Shown: positions 8,200 to 15,953 of the stretch, in pieces
Numbering within the stretch: the stretch's first letter is position 1
Layout of the letters: the number at the start of each line of letters is the position of its first letter
From: Micromonospora rubida
Lineage (GTDB): Bacteria > Actinomycetota > Actinomycetes > Mycobacteriales > Micromonosporaceae
Assembly: GCF_009908295.1 (NCBI RefSeq)
Contig: NZ_JAAALO010000004.1
Coordinates: forward strand, 124,001 to 188,000
Length of the DNA stretch: 64,000 nucleotides
Reading direction: 5' to 3'
The notes under the pieces: generated by a model
What the model saw: the letters and a program-made list of their open reading frames with translations, nothing else
Databases searched by the model: none
Told to the model about the DNA's origin: nothing
Made by a program: the position numbers and the translations under genes

Positions 8200-9084
8200 G
8201 TGAGCAAGCGTCGAAAGAGCCAGCGGGCCTCCGAAGCCACCCCCAAGCGGGAGAAGGTACGGGACGTCTTCGTCCCCCGACCGTTCGAGGGGCTGACCGA
8301 CGAGCCGGAGTGGATCGCGCTGCGCGAGCTGGTCCCGGCCGCGTCCGCGCCCCTACGACTCGTCCCCGAACTGGTCGAGGAGCACGGCGACCGAGCCGTC
8401 ACCCTGGCCACCGTGCTGCCCATGGCGGCCCCGGCGATGACGAAGGCCGACGGCCGGGTCTTCATCGGCCTCCAGCGCCACCAGCAGTCCGGCGACGTCT
8501 CCCGGGACCTGGCCGAGGCGCTGCTCTGCGCGCTGCGCGCCGAGCCCGGCAAGCCGGTCGCGGTGCCGCCGCTGCCGGGCCTCGGCCCCCGCCTCCAGGA
8601 CATCCTGGTCGACGGGCCGCTCGACGTCACCATGCACGAGGGCTTCGAGTTCTGGCTCGACCCGGGGGCCACCGACGACCCGACCGTCCAGGCCTCGCTG
8701 GAGCGGGCCAACGCGGCGATCTACCCGACCGTACGGCTCGCCGCGGTGCGGGCCGCGTACTGGTGCCAGGTGCCGGAGAAGGCGCACGTGCGCTGGGTGC
8801 TCCCGGACGACGAGGACGCCGCCCTGGACGCGCTGGCCCGGCTGAGCGTTGCGGGCACGCTGCCCCTCGCCGGGAACACGAAGTTCGCCGGCATGTTCCG
8901 CGCGCACGGCCGCCTCGTACCCGTCTGGGACCTGCCCGAGGACGTCCCGGCCGCCGACTGGGAGGAGCCGGTGACCGAGTTCGCCAAGCGCTACACCGAG
9001 GCGCTGGAGACCGGCGAGGCGCTGGACGCGGCGGGCCGCCGGGCCCGGCACGGTCTGCTCGGCCGTCAGCTCACCCTCCGCTGA
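8200..9084 (+). CDS. DUF5926-like actinobacterial protein
   Basis: A 294-residue soluble protein with a Lys/Arg/Ser-rich N-terminal tail (about 20 residues). It then has VFVPRPFEGLTDEPEWIALRELVPAASAPL, which I recognise as the DUF5926 pattern of actinobacteria. The rest alternates helices and acidic turns (LPDDEDAALDALARL, LPEDVPAADWEEPVTEFAKRYTEAL). No catalytic motif, signal peptide or membrane segment is visible. The start is fixed by the TAGGCT box 8 bases upstream. The function is unknown, and the gene faces arcA tail-to-tail. Confidence 0.7.
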   Translation: MSKRRKSQRASEATPKREKVRDVFVPRPFEGLTDEPEWIALRELVPAASAPLRLVPELVEEHGDRAVTLATVLPMAAPAMTKADGRVFIGLQRHQQSGDVSRDLAEALLCALRAEPGKPVAVPPLPGLGPRLQDILVDGPLDVTMHEGFEFWLDPGATDDPTVQASLERANAAIYPTVRLAAVRAAYWCQVPEKAHVRWVLPDDEDAALDALARLSVAGTLPLAGNTKFAGMFRAHGRLVPVWDLPEDVPAADWEEPVTEFAKRYTEALETGEALDAAGRRARHGLLGRQLTLR

Positions 9085-9139
9085 GTCACCCGCGCCGGGC
9101 GTCGGAAGGTGCCCCTGTCGACGTTCGGCGCGGCCCGCC

Positions 9140-10378
9140 CTACCGGACGAGGGGTTCGCGGACCAGGGGTTCGCGGACCAGGGGTTCGCGGACCAGGGGG
9201 CAGGACATGCACCTCGGGCCGCCCCGGCCGGAGCCCAGCTCGGAGCCGGCGATCGGGATGACCTCGATGCCGGCCCGTTCGAGCTGGGCGTTGGTGCCGG
9301 TGTTGCGTTCGTAGCCGACGCACAGCCGGGGGGCCAGCGCGAGGGTGTTGTTGCCGTCGTCCCACTGTTCCCGCTCGGCGGTGACCGGATCGAGGCCGGT
9401 GTCGATGACCCGGAGCTGGTCGAGGTCCATCGCGTCGGCGGCGGCACGCAGGAACGGCGCGGGCCCGTCCACCCGCAGCTCGCCGTCCGGCCCGGCCACC
9501 ACCGTGTACGCGGCCAGGGTGCTCGCCACGTTCGCGTACATCAGCACGGCGTCGACGTCGACCATCGTGCAGATCGTGTCCAGGTGCATGGTGGCCCGTT
9601 CCTGGGCGATCGGGACGACCAGGATCGTGTGCGCCAGCCCGGCGGCGAAGACCTGCCGGCCGAGCCGCTCCGCCCCGGCGGGCGTGGTCCGCTCGCCCAC
9701 CCCGACCGCCAGCACCCCGGGGGCCAGCAGCAGCACGTCGCCGCCCTCCAGGTGCTCCAGCCCCGGGTGGTAGACGAACTCCGTGCCGACGAAGCGCGGG
9801 TGGTGCCGGTAGATCGCGTCGGTGATGGTGGTCTCCCGGCGGCGGGCCGGCATGGCCAGGCTGGTCACCCCGACCCGGTCCCCGATCCACAGTGAGGAGT
9901 CCCGGGTGAACAGCAGGTTGGGCAGCGGGTCGATGACGAACTCGTGCCGGTCCATCAGGGCGTAGACCAGCCCGCCCGGCCGCTCCTGGCTGATTCGCAG
10001 CTCCTCGTGGGCGAGCCCGGCGATGAGCACGTCGGCGAGGGCGGCCGGGTCGAGATAGGCGAGATGGTCGGCGACCCGGCGGCGCAGGGTGTCGCCGAGC
10101 CGGGGCGAGCTGAGCACCTGCTCGGTCAGCTCGGCGCGGGCCTCGCCGACGGCCAGCGTCTCGGCCAGTAGGGTGGCGAGGTGGAGCACCTCCACCCCGC
10201 GTTCGCGCAGGGCGGCGGCGAAGGCGTCATGCTCCTCCTGCGCCCTCCCAACCCATGGGATGGCGTCGAAGAGGAGAGAGTCGTTGTTGCGCGGGGTGAG
10301 TCGGGCCAGCTCCGGCCCGGGTCGGTGCAGCAGCACCGTGCCGAGGCGGCCGACTTCGCTGTCCACGTAGTGGGTCAC
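9140..10378 (-). CDS. arcA: Arginine deiminase with repeat-extended C-terminus
   Basis: A 412-residue guanidino-group hydrolase that converts arginine to citrulline and ammonia. Recognisable signatures are [16 protein letters not shown] at the N-terminus, [20 protein letters not shown], and the terminal GGPRCMSCP that carries the nucleophilic Cys (about residue 389). After the expected end (CPLVREP) the protein continues with three more VREPL-type units. GTG 10378 was chosen over the upstream in-frame start because TACCCT sits 7 bases before it. No arcB, arcC or arcD is next to it. A TGAAT-N5-ATTCA dyad lies about 55 bases upstream. Confidence 0.92.
   Translation of the reverse strand: MTHYVDSEVGRLGTVLLHRPGPELARLTPRNNDSLLFDAIPWVGRAQEEHDAFAAALRERGVEVLHLATLLAETLAVGEARAELTEQVLSSPRLGDTLRRRVADHLAYLDPAALADVLIAGLAHEELRISQERPGGLVYALMDRHEFVIDPLPNLLFTRDSSLWIGDRVGVTSLAMPARRRETTITDAIYRHHPRFVGTEFVYHPGLEHLEGGDVLLLAPGVLAVGVGERTTPAGAERLGRQVFAAGLAHTILVVPIAQERATMHLDTICTMVDVDAVLMYANVASTLAAYTVVAGPDGELRVDGPAPFLRAAADAMDLDQLRVIDTGLDPVTAEREQWDDGNNTLALAPRLCVGYERNTGTNAQLERAGIEVIPIAGSELGSGRGGPRCMSCPLVREPLVREPLVREPLVR
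9144..9199. repeat. In-frame 15-bp tandem repeat at the 3' end of arcA
   Basis: Three full units (9144-9158, 9159-9173, 9174-9188) and one partial unit of a 15-base repeat lie inside the coding end of arcA. On the minus strand each unit encodes Val-Arg-Glu-Pro-Leu, so copy-number change keeps the frame. Confidence 0.85.
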
Positions 10379-10385
10379 TCGGCCA

Positions 10386-10391
10386 AGGGTA
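10386..10391 (-). promoter_or_regulatory. Leaderless -10 (TACCCT) for arcA
   Basis: On the minus strand TACCCT lies 7 bases before GTG 10378, with no Shine-Dalgarno sequence. Confidence 0.5.
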
Positions 10392-10426
10392 GGGCAGAGT
10401 TTGGCGGCATCCGGTAAAACATCTGT

Positions 10427-10447
10427 GGATGAATATGGCATTCATCC
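10427..10447. promoter_or_regulatory. ARG-box-like dyad upstream of arcA
   Basis: GGATGAAT, five bases, then ATTCATCC form a perfect 8-bp inverted repeat. The TGAAT...ATTCA core is that of ArgR/AhrC operators, although the spacer is one base longer than in the classical E. coli box. It sits in the divergent gap between arcA and the gene at 10543. Confidence 0.4.
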
Positions 10448-10542
10448 GTACTCACTCCGGCGCTCCGACTTGCCGGGTACCCGGTATGTCGACGTAGGGT
10501 AGTGAGGACATAACTTCGAGGGACCTTTTGCCGGAGGTCGCG

Positions 10543-11283
10543 ATGACTGTCTTTCCCGCACGCCGAGCCGCACCCACCTCGCGGGCACTGCCGCCCGTGT
10601 CGGTGCAGCACCCCCGCGCCGAGGCGCCGGGGGCGCTTGAGCCTGTCCGTCCGAGCCCCCTTGAGTGGGCTCGTCGACGGCGTGCCGAGCGAGGTGCCCG
10701 CCGGTTGGAGGCAGCCGGGGCTCGGGCCCTCGGCCGGCTCGACCACCTCGGCCCGTCCTGGCACGTCATCGAGTGGCCCCGCACAGACAATTCGGACCTC
10801 CTCCTCGACCAGGGGCAGGACGAGCGGGCCGGGTTCCTCGCAATCGGCCCGAGCGGCCTGTTCGCGGTGACCATCGCCGACCACGGCCGGGCCCGGGTGC
10901 TGGTGGCGGGGGACGTCGTCCAGATCAACGGCAAGCGCCCGGCCTATGTGGCCGAGACCCGCCGGGACGCCAGGCGGGCGAGCAAGGCGCTCTCCGCGGC
11001 CGTCGGGCTGTCGATCCCGGTGACGCCGGTGCTGACCTTCGTCGGTTCCGGTGTCATCAGCGTGTACGGCCTGCCGAAGGACTGCCTGATGGCCACCCAC
11101 CGCGAGCTGGACCGCCTGCTCGTGGCCGGAGGCAACCGGATCAGCCCCGCCACCGCCGACAAGCTGGCCCAGGTCGCGCAGCACCCCGGCACCTGGATGA
11201 ACGGCACGTACCGCCCGGCCGCCGACTACCGGTGGTACGACGACGGCCGAACGGCGGCTGACAAGCCGGCCAACCGCCGGTAA
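10543..11283 (+). CDS. NERD-like (nuclease-related) domain protein
   Basis: A 246-residue soluble protein. Its middle resembles the NERD/restriction-endonuclease-like fold: WHVIEWPRTDNSDLLLDQGQDERAGFLAIGPSGLFAVTIADHGRARVLVAGDVVQING, followed by a helix and SIPVTPVLTFVGSGVISVYGLP. The beta-hairpin with a conserved 'GP.GLF.V' turn is typical. The acidic catalytic residues of an active nuclease are not clearly present (ITIADHG replaces the usual ETK-type motif), so it may be inactive. ATG 10543 follows GGAGG by five bases. A basic Pro/Arg-rich N-terminus of about 50 residues precedes the domain. The function is unknown. Confidence 0.5.
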   Translation: MTVFPARRAAPTSRALPPVSVQHPRAEAPGALEPVRPSPLEWARRRRAERGARRLEAAGARALGRLDHLGPSWHVIEWPRTDNSDLLLDQGQDERAGFLAIGPSGLFAVTIADHGRARVLVAGDVVQINGKRPAYVAETRRDARRASKALSAAVGLSIPVTPVLTFVGSGVISVYGLPKDCLMATHRELDRLLVAGGNRISPATADKLAQVAQHPGTWMNGTYRPAADYRWYDDGRTAADKPANRR

Positions 11284-11455
11284 CGTCTCCGGCGACGCCA
11301 TGCGGTCCGGTCAGCCCCCGGAGCACCGGCCGCGACGTCGCCGGCCCCGGGGGCAGGGCAACTGATCACCGGCGGCCTGGTGGCTGAAGTGCGGTCGGTG
11401 GCCCCCGCGACAACCGGTTAGCGTGGACAGACCGTCGGTGTACATAGGAGGCGCG

Positions 11456-11914
11456 GTGGCCCACGTCGAACTCTCGATCTCGGAAGTGTTCGTGCCCGCC
11501 GCTCGGACGCCGCCGGAGCAGGAGTCCGACAATTTCGGCCAGTGGTCCGCCACCGTGTCCCACGCGGCCGAGCCCTGCCTGCTGATCGACGCGGACACCC
11601 GCGTCGTCGCAATCTCCTCGGCCGGCTGCGAGCTGCTCTGCCTGTGCTGCCCCGAGGACGTGATCGGCCTCCCGCTGCTCGACGGGTGCCTGCGGCTGCT
11701 CGACTTCACCGCAAACCGGGGCGAGCTGACCGAGCAGGACACCGACAAGATCCCGCCGCTGCTCGCCCTGCACTCCAAGCGCCTCGCCCGAGGGCTGCTC
11801 CGGGTCCAGGCCTCGACGGCGGGCCGGTCGGACGCCACGGTGGACGCCATCTCCACGCCGGTGCTGACCCACGGCGAAGTGGCCGGATCGCTCACCTTCT
11901 TCTCCGAGATCTGA
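11456..11914 (+). CDS. PAS-domain protein
   Basis: A 152-residue protein that is essentially one PAS-like sensor domain: EPCLLIDADTRVVAISSAGCELLCLCCPEDVIGLPLLDGCLRLLDF, then a C-terminal GEVAGSLTFFSEI strand. The Cys-rich ELLCLCCPE segment might bind metal or a thiol ligand (inference). No output domain is attached, so it presumably acts through a partner. GTG 11456 follows AGGAGG by four bases. A TAGCGT box at 11419-11424 would give a leader of about 25 bases, so unlike many neighbours this gene appears to use a Shine-Dalgarno sequence. Confidence 0.65.
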   Translation: MAHVELSISEVFVPAARTPPEQESDNFGQWSATVSHAAEPCLLIDADTRVVAISSAGCELLCLCCPEDVIGLPLLDGCLRLLDFTANRGELTEQDTDKIPPLLALHSKRLARGLLRVQASTAGRSDATVDAISTPVLTHGEVAGSLTFFSEI

Positions 11915-11995
11915 TCCGCCCATCGCCGTCCTGAACTGCACGAATGTGGTGTTCGCCGCACCCTTTGACGCTGGGTCGGACCGGCACCCAGGCCG

Positions 11996-12001
11996 TAGGG
12001 T
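11996..12001 (+). promoter_or_regulatory. Leaderless -10 (TAGGGT) for the ACT-domain gene
   Basis: TAGGGT is 6 bases before ATG 12008. Confidence 0.5.
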
Positions 12002-12007
12002 GCCCTC

Positions 12008-12397
12008 ATGCTCGATGTCGCTCTGCTGCCGGGGGAGTACGCGGTGTGCCGGCTGCCCGCCGATTCCGCCCTCCGGCCCGACCTGTGGGGCGACCTGGGC
12101 GACGGCGAGGTGGTCAGCGTGAGCTGGTCCGCCGACGGGGTCTCGGTGATCTGCCCCGCGTCCCGCGCCCCGGCCGAGGCCGAGGCCGAAACCGACTGGC
12201 GGTGTCTGCGGGTCGTCGGGCCCCTCGGCCAGCCGGTGACCGGCACCCTGGCCGCGCTCGTCGCCCCGCTGGCCGAGGCACGGGTCAACGTGGTGGCGTT
12301 CTCGACCTACGACACGGACCACGTGCTCGTCCCGGCCGTGCGGCTGGACGAGGCGACCGCCACCCTGCGCCGGGCCGGCCACCGCCTCCTCGACTGA
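12008..12397 (+). CDS. ACT-domain (CASTOR-type) amino-acid sensor-like protein
   Basis: A 129-residue protein of the small tandem-ACT type found in actinobacteria. An N-terminal half (LLPGEYAVCRLPADSALRPDLWGDLGDGEVVSVSWSADGVSVICP) is followed by a C-terminal ACT-like half, WRCLRVVGPLGQPVTGTLAALVAPLAEARVNVVAFSTYDTDHVLVPAVRLDEATATLRRAG. The family binds small ligands, usually amino acids; the ligand here is not visible. The start is fixed by TAGGGT six bases upstream. It lies upstream of a lipoprotein gene and pheA, whose product also ends in an ACT domain. Confidence 0.75.
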   Translation: MLDVALLPGEYAVCRLPADSALRPDLWGDLGDGEVVSVSWSADGVSVICPASRAPAEAEAETDWRCLRVVGPLGQPVTGTLAALVAPLAEARVNVVAFSTYDTDHVLVPAVRLDEATATLRRAGHRLLD

Positions 12398-12494
12398 CGA
12401 TCCCCGCCGCCACCCTTCACCTGCGCCCCGGCGGCTCCTACGATGGGCACGGCCACCCGGCCGTCACGACGCTCTTCGATGCAAGGATCGGCTC

Positions 12495-13061
12495 GTGTCG
12501 CCCACCGCACCACACCGCACCGCACCCCGCCGGCCACCCCGCCCGGCCGTGCTGCTCGCCGTCGCGTCCCTCGCTCTCGCGTCCGCCGGCTGCGGCACGC
12601 CGCCGGAGCTGCGCGGGCCCGCCCCGGCACCGACCGCCACAGCGGGCACCTCCGCCGGCCCGACCACGCCCGCCACCCCGACCGCCCCGCCGAACCCGGT
12701 CCCCCCACCGCCCGTCGTCCCGTCGCCCACCGCCGGCTCCGACCTGGTCGCCACCGCCTGCCGCGAGGGCCCGTCCGGGGACCGGGTGATCACACTGCTG
12801 CGGGGCTCGGCCGACGTGCTGCCCCGGGCGGTCGAGGTGCGGGTGCGCACCGGCCCGCTCTGCGCCGGGAACTGGCAGTACACGGTGCTCCGGGTGACCG
12901 GGCACGAGGAGCTCCAGGTGGTCACGCGGGGCCGGCCGGGCGCGCTGGAGCTGGTCACCGCCGGCACCGACGTCTGCACCATCGAGGTACGGGTGGCCGG
13001 GCCGATCGGCATCCGGACGCTCGCCTGCGACGCCGTCCCGGGGGGCATACCAGGTGCGTAG
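12495..13061 (+). CDS. Secreted lipoprotein, unknown function
   Basis: A 188-residue lipoprotein. A signal peptide with an Arg-rich n-region and hydrophobic core (PAVLLAVASLALA) ends in the lipobox LASAGC, so Cys should be lipidated and the protein anchored outside the membrane. About 60 residues of Pro/Thr/Ala linker follow, then a small domain with three Cys (VATACREG, GPLCAGNW, GTDVCTIE). I recognise no family. Its stop codon TAG is the first half of the TAGGCT box of pheA, so expression of the two genes may interfere. Confidence 0.75.
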   Translation: MSPTAPHRTAPRRPPRPAVLLAVASLALASAGCGTPPELRGPAPAPTATAGTSAGPTTPATPTAPPNPVPPPPVVPSPTAGSDLVATACREGPSGDRVITLLRGSADVLPRAVEVRVRTGPLCAGNWQYTVLRVTGHEELQVVTRGRPGALELVTAGTDVCTIEVRVAGPIGIRTLACDAVPGGIPGA

Positions 13062-13064
13062 GCT
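13059..13064 (+). promoter_or_regulatory. Leaderless -10 (TAGGCT) for pheA, containing the upstream stop codon
   Basis: TAGGCT is 7 bases before ATG 13072. Its first three bases are the stop codon of the lipoprotein gene. Confidence 0.6.
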
Positions 13065-13071
13065 GGGCGAC

Positions 13072-14028
13072 ATGCCCGGAACACCACCCACCCGCTTCGT
13101 CTACCTCGGCCCCGAGGGCACCTTCGCCGAGCAGGCGCTGCGCACCGTGCCCGCCGCCGAACACGGCACCCGCACGCCCGCCCGCAGCGTCGGCGAGGCG
13201 CTGGAGAGCGTCCGGGCGGGGGACTCCGACGCGGCCCTGGTCCCGTTGGAGAACTCGATCGGCGGCGCGGTCGGGGTGACCCTGGACGAGCTGGCCGAGG
13301 GCGAGCCCCTGGTGATCACGCGGGAGGTGATCCTGCCGGTCGAGTTCGTGCTCGGCGCCCGCCAAGGGACGTCCCTGGAGGCGATCCGGTCGGTGGCCGC
13401 CCACCCGCAGGCGTCCACCCAGTGCCGTGGCTGGCTGCGCACGTACCTGCCGGACGCCGTCGTGGTCGACGTGCTCTCCAACGGCGCCGCTGCGGCCGGC
13501 GCGGCGGGTGGCGGGTACGACGCGGCGATCTGCGCCCCCATCGGGGCGGCTCGGCACCGGCTGGCCGTGCTGGCCGACAAGATCGCCGACCACGCCGACG
13601 CGGTGACCCGGTTCGCCCTGCTGTCCCGCCCCGGCCCGCCGCCGACCCCCACCGGGGACGACGTGACGTCGTTGGCCGTCTACATCGCCCACGACCGGGT
13701 GGGCGCCCTGCTGTCGGTCCTGATGGAGCTGGCCGTGCGCGGGGTCAACCTGACCCGGATCGAGTCCCGACCGACCGGCGAGGCGCTGGGCCGGTACGTC
13801 TTCTTCCTCGACTGCACCGGCCACGTGGCCGACGTCCGGCTCGGGGAGGCGCTGCGGGGGCTGCGCCGGGTCTGCGCGGACGTGCGCTTCCTCGGGTCGT
13901 ACCCCCGGCACCGCTGGGCCGACGGGGCGGCCGAGCGGCCGGTCCCCGCGCCGGCCGGCCTCTCGGACGCCGACTACGCCGACGCGGCGGCCTGGCTGGC
14001 CCGGTTGCGTGCCGGCGAGCTGAGCTGA
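13072..14028 (+). CDS. pheA: Prephenate dehydratase
   Basis: A 318-residue monofunctional prephenate dehydratase that converts prephenate to phenylpyruvate in phenylalanine synthesis. The catalytic domain has YLGPEGTFAEQAL, ALVPLENSIGG, VAAHPQASTQC, the AICAPIGAARHRLAVLADKIADH loop and the TRF motif in AVTRFALLS. A regulatory ACT domain follows (SLAVYIAHDRVGALLSVLMELAVRGVNLTRIESRPT), containing the GALL and ESRP motifs that bind phenylalanine. No chorismate mutase domain is fused. ATG 13072 is set by the TAGGCT box; the in-frame upstream start at 13054 would overlap that box. A strong hairpin follows the stop. Confidence 0.95.
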   Translation: MPGTPPTRFVYLGPEGTFAEQALRTVPAAEHGTRTPARSVGEALESVRAGDSDAALVPLENSIGGAVGVTLDELAEGEPLVITREVILPVEFVLGARQGTSLEAIRSVAAHPQASTQCRGWLRTYLPDAVVVDVLSNGAAAAGAAGGGYDAAICAPIGAARHRLAVLADKIADHADAVTRFALLSRPGPPPTPTGDDVTSLAVYIAHDRVGALLSVLMELAVRGVNLTRIESRPTGEALGRYVFFLDCTGHVADVRLGEALRGLRRVCADVRFLGSYPRHRWADGAAERPVPAPAGLSDADYADAAAWLARLRAGELS

Positions 14029-14032
14029 GACC

Positions 14033-14058
14033 GGGGTGCCCGGTTGCGCGGGCACCCC
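14033..14058. terminator. Bidirectional hairpin between pheA and the AIM24 gene
   Basis: A perfect 10-bp stem (GGGGTGCCCG with CGGGCACCCC) and a 6-base loop lie between two convergent genes. There is no U-tract, as is usual in high-GC actinobacteria. Confidence 0.7.
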
Positions 14059-14069
14059 GCCCCGGTCGG

Positions 14070-14792
14070 TCAGCTCAGCAGGCCGCCGAGCAGGCCGCCC
14101 TGCTGCTCCTGGGCGCCGCTGCCGGCGACCGGCGGCTCCTCGGAGGGCTGCACCACCACGAAGCCCTGCCCGGCGAAGCTCATCGTGAACGCCTCGCCGG
14201 TGGTGCGGCCCAGCAGTGAGCCCAGGCCGAGCTGCTCGGCCCGGTGGTAGCCGGTCTGGAGGTTGGCCGACCAGCAGACAGCGGCCTGCGGGTCGACGTA
14301 CGTCGGGGCGTCGACGTTGAGCACCACCGGGGTGCCCTTCGTGGTGATCGCGATCCGGCCGTGGCCGGTGAAGACGCAGTTGAACAGGCCGGACGAGGAG
14401 GCCATCCCGGCGCCGCCCACCATCTTGATGTCGTACTGGAGGGTGGAGTCGAAGGCCAGCACGCTGGAGCCGTTGATGGACAACGCGTCGCCCGGCTCCA
14501 GGTCGACGATGTGCACGTCCTTGGCCAGCTCGGCGAGGAAGACGTCACCCCGGCCGCTGAGCTTCATCAGCGGGACGCCCTCGCCGGTGAGCTTCTGCTT
14601 GAGGAACTTGCCCAGGCCGCCGGAGCCGAGCGCCTGGAACTGCACCTGGCCCTGGTAGGCGACCATCGACCCGACCCGGGCCATCGCCTCGCCGTTGAGC
14701 TCGATCTTCAACATCTTGGAGTTCTGCAGCCGCATGCCGGGCTGGGCGGACTCCTTCTCCAGGTTCTCTGCGGAGAACAGCGCGCTGCGCAT
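14070..14792 (-). CDS. AIM24 family protein
   Basis: A 240-residue AIM24-fold protein related to the TRAP/tryptophan-attenuation-like double-psi barrel family. The middle contains the usual alternating strands: GDALSINGSSVLAFDSTLQYDIKMVG, SSGLFNCVFTGHGRIAITTKG and VYVDPQAAVCWSANLQTG. It ends in a Gly/Gln-rich tail (QEQQGGLLGGLLS). It is probably cytosolic or membrane-associated; its biochemical role in bacteria is unknown. ATG 14792 was chosen because CAGGAGG lies eight bases upstream. The next in-frame start (14855) would add 21 residues and lacks a Shine-Dalgarno sequence. Confidence 0.85.
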   Translation of the reverse strand: MRSALFSAENLEKESAQPGMRLQNSKMLKIELNGEAMARVGSMVAYQGQVQFQALGSGGLGKFLKQKLTGEGVPLMKLSGRGDVFLAELAKDVHIVDLEPGDALSINGSSVLAFDSTLQYDIKMVGGAGMASSSGLFNCVFTGHGRIAITTKGTPVVLNVDAPTYVDPQAAVCWSANLQTGYHRAEQLGLGSLLGRTTGEAFTMSFAGQGFVVVQPSEEPPVAGSGAQEQQGGLLGGLLS

Positions 14793-14919
14793 GGAAGTGC
14801 CTCCTGAGTCGGGGTATCTGCCCGGAGGGTAGGTGGCCAGCGCAACCGGCGGCATCGGCCGAGCGGGGCCGTCGAGCCGGCCCGGTGACGCTCGCCGGGG
14901 GCGGCGCAGGGGTGGGGTC

Positions 14920-15273
14920 TCAGCCCCAGCCGAGGTCGTGCAGCCGGTCGTCGTCGATGCCGAAGTGGTGGGCGATCTCGTGCACCACGGTCACCGCCAC
15001 CTCGTCGACGACGTCCTCCTCGGTGTCGCAGATCCGCAGGATGGGACGGCGGTAGATGAGGATCCGGTCCGGCAGGACGCCGGAGTAGTCCCAGCCGCGT
15101 TCGGTGAGCGCGTGCCCCTCGTAGAGGCCGAGCAGGTCGCCGTCGCCCGGGGGCGGGTCGTCCTCGACCAGGATCACCACGTTGCTCATCAGCCCGAGTA
15201 GTTCCTCGGGCACCTCGTCGAGGGCTTCGCCGACCAGCTCCTCGAATCGTTCCCGACTCATCTCCACCGCCAC
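14920..15273 (-). CDS. Metallopeptidase-family (zincin, HExxH) protein
   Basis: A 117-residue minimal zincin of the actinobacterial family found near pheA and serS. The zinc site is VTVVHEIAHHFGIDDDRLHDLGW (HExxHxxGxxD type). The N-terminal MSRERFEELVGEALDEVPEEL and the central ILIYRRPILR are also family features. It is too small to carry a substrate-binding domain and lacks a signal peptide. Peptidase activity is inferred only. It lies between the AIM24 and OsmC genes on the same strand. Confidence 0.85.
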   Translation of the reverse strand: MAVEMSRERFEELVGEALDEVPEELLGLMSNVVILVEDDPPPGDGDLLGLYEGHALTERGWDYSGVLPDRILIYRRPILRICDTEEDVVDEVAVTVVHEIAHHFGIDDDRLHDLGWG

Positions 15274-15394
15274 GCCCCCATTCTTCCCGAGCCGGCCCGC
15301 CCCGCCGAGCCCAAGATCCGGCCCGGGACGCCGAGGCCCCCGTCCGGGTCGGACGGGGACCTCCGCGACGGGCGGGCGCGGTGCGCCGGAGGGA

Positions 15395-15826
15395 TCAGGA
15401 GGCGATGCGGGCGGTGAGGCTGATCTGGGCGCCCGGGGAGAGCAGCCGCGAGATGGGGCAGTTCTCCTTGGCTGTCTCGGCCAGCTTGGTGAACTGGACC
15501 TCGTCGAGGCCCGGCGCCTGGCCGACCGTCTCCAGGTCGATCCGGGTGACGGTCATCCCCGCGTCGGTCTTGTCGAAGTGCACCTTGGCGGCGGTCTCCA
15601 CCCAGGTGCCGGTGACGCCGGCGTCGGCGAGCTGCTTCGAGAACGCCATCGAGAAGCAGGCGGCGTGGGCCGCCCCGATCAGCTCCTCGGGGTTGGTCCC
15701 CTCGCCCTCCTCGAAGCGCGACTTGAAGGAGTAGTTCCCCTGGAGCCCGCCCTTGCCGGTGCGGACCGTGCCGGAACCCTCGGTGAGATCGCCCTGCCAG
15801 CGTGCGGATGCGGTACGGATAGGCAT
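15395..15826 (-). CDS. osmC: OsmC-family peroxiredoxin
   Basis: A 143-residue OsmC-type thiol peroxidase that reduces organic hydroperoxides. The two redox cysteines are in AAHAACFSMAFS and KENCPISRLLS, and the N-terminal Arg-containing SARWQGDL strand and the EGEGTNPEELIGAAHA loop match OsmC rather than Ohr. It is cytoplasmic. ATG 15826 is supported by TAGCGT exactly six bases upstream with no Shine-Dalgarno sequence. It is transcribed divergently from the membrane-protein gene at 15954. Confidence 0.9.
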   Translation of the reverse strand: MPIRTASARWQGDLTEGSGTVRTGKGGLQGNYSFKSRFEEGEGTNPEELIGAAHAACFSMAFSKQLADAGVTGTWVETAAKVHFDKTDAGMTVTRIDLETVGQAPGLDEVQFTKLAETAKENCPISRLLSPGAQISLTARIAS

Positions 15827-15832
15827 GCACCG

Positions 15833-15838
15833 ACGCTA
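15833..15838 (-). promoter_or_regulatory. Leaderless -10 (TAGCGT) for osmC
   Basis: On the minus strand TAGCGT lies 6 bases before ATG 15826. Confidence 0.5.
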
Positions 15839-15953
15839 ACCGAAAGCCGGACGGCGGGCGACCGACTGCGTCCGATCGGATCCGGTTCCCGGCCGTGCGG
15901 TGTCGGCTGTGTCATGATTCGGCTCAGGCCCGCGAGCGGTGGAGAGGTGGCCG

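Noticed and set aside
15258..15830. A 190-codon minus-strand frame overlapping osmC
   Set aside because: It is out of frame with the intact OsmC sequence and shows no domain.
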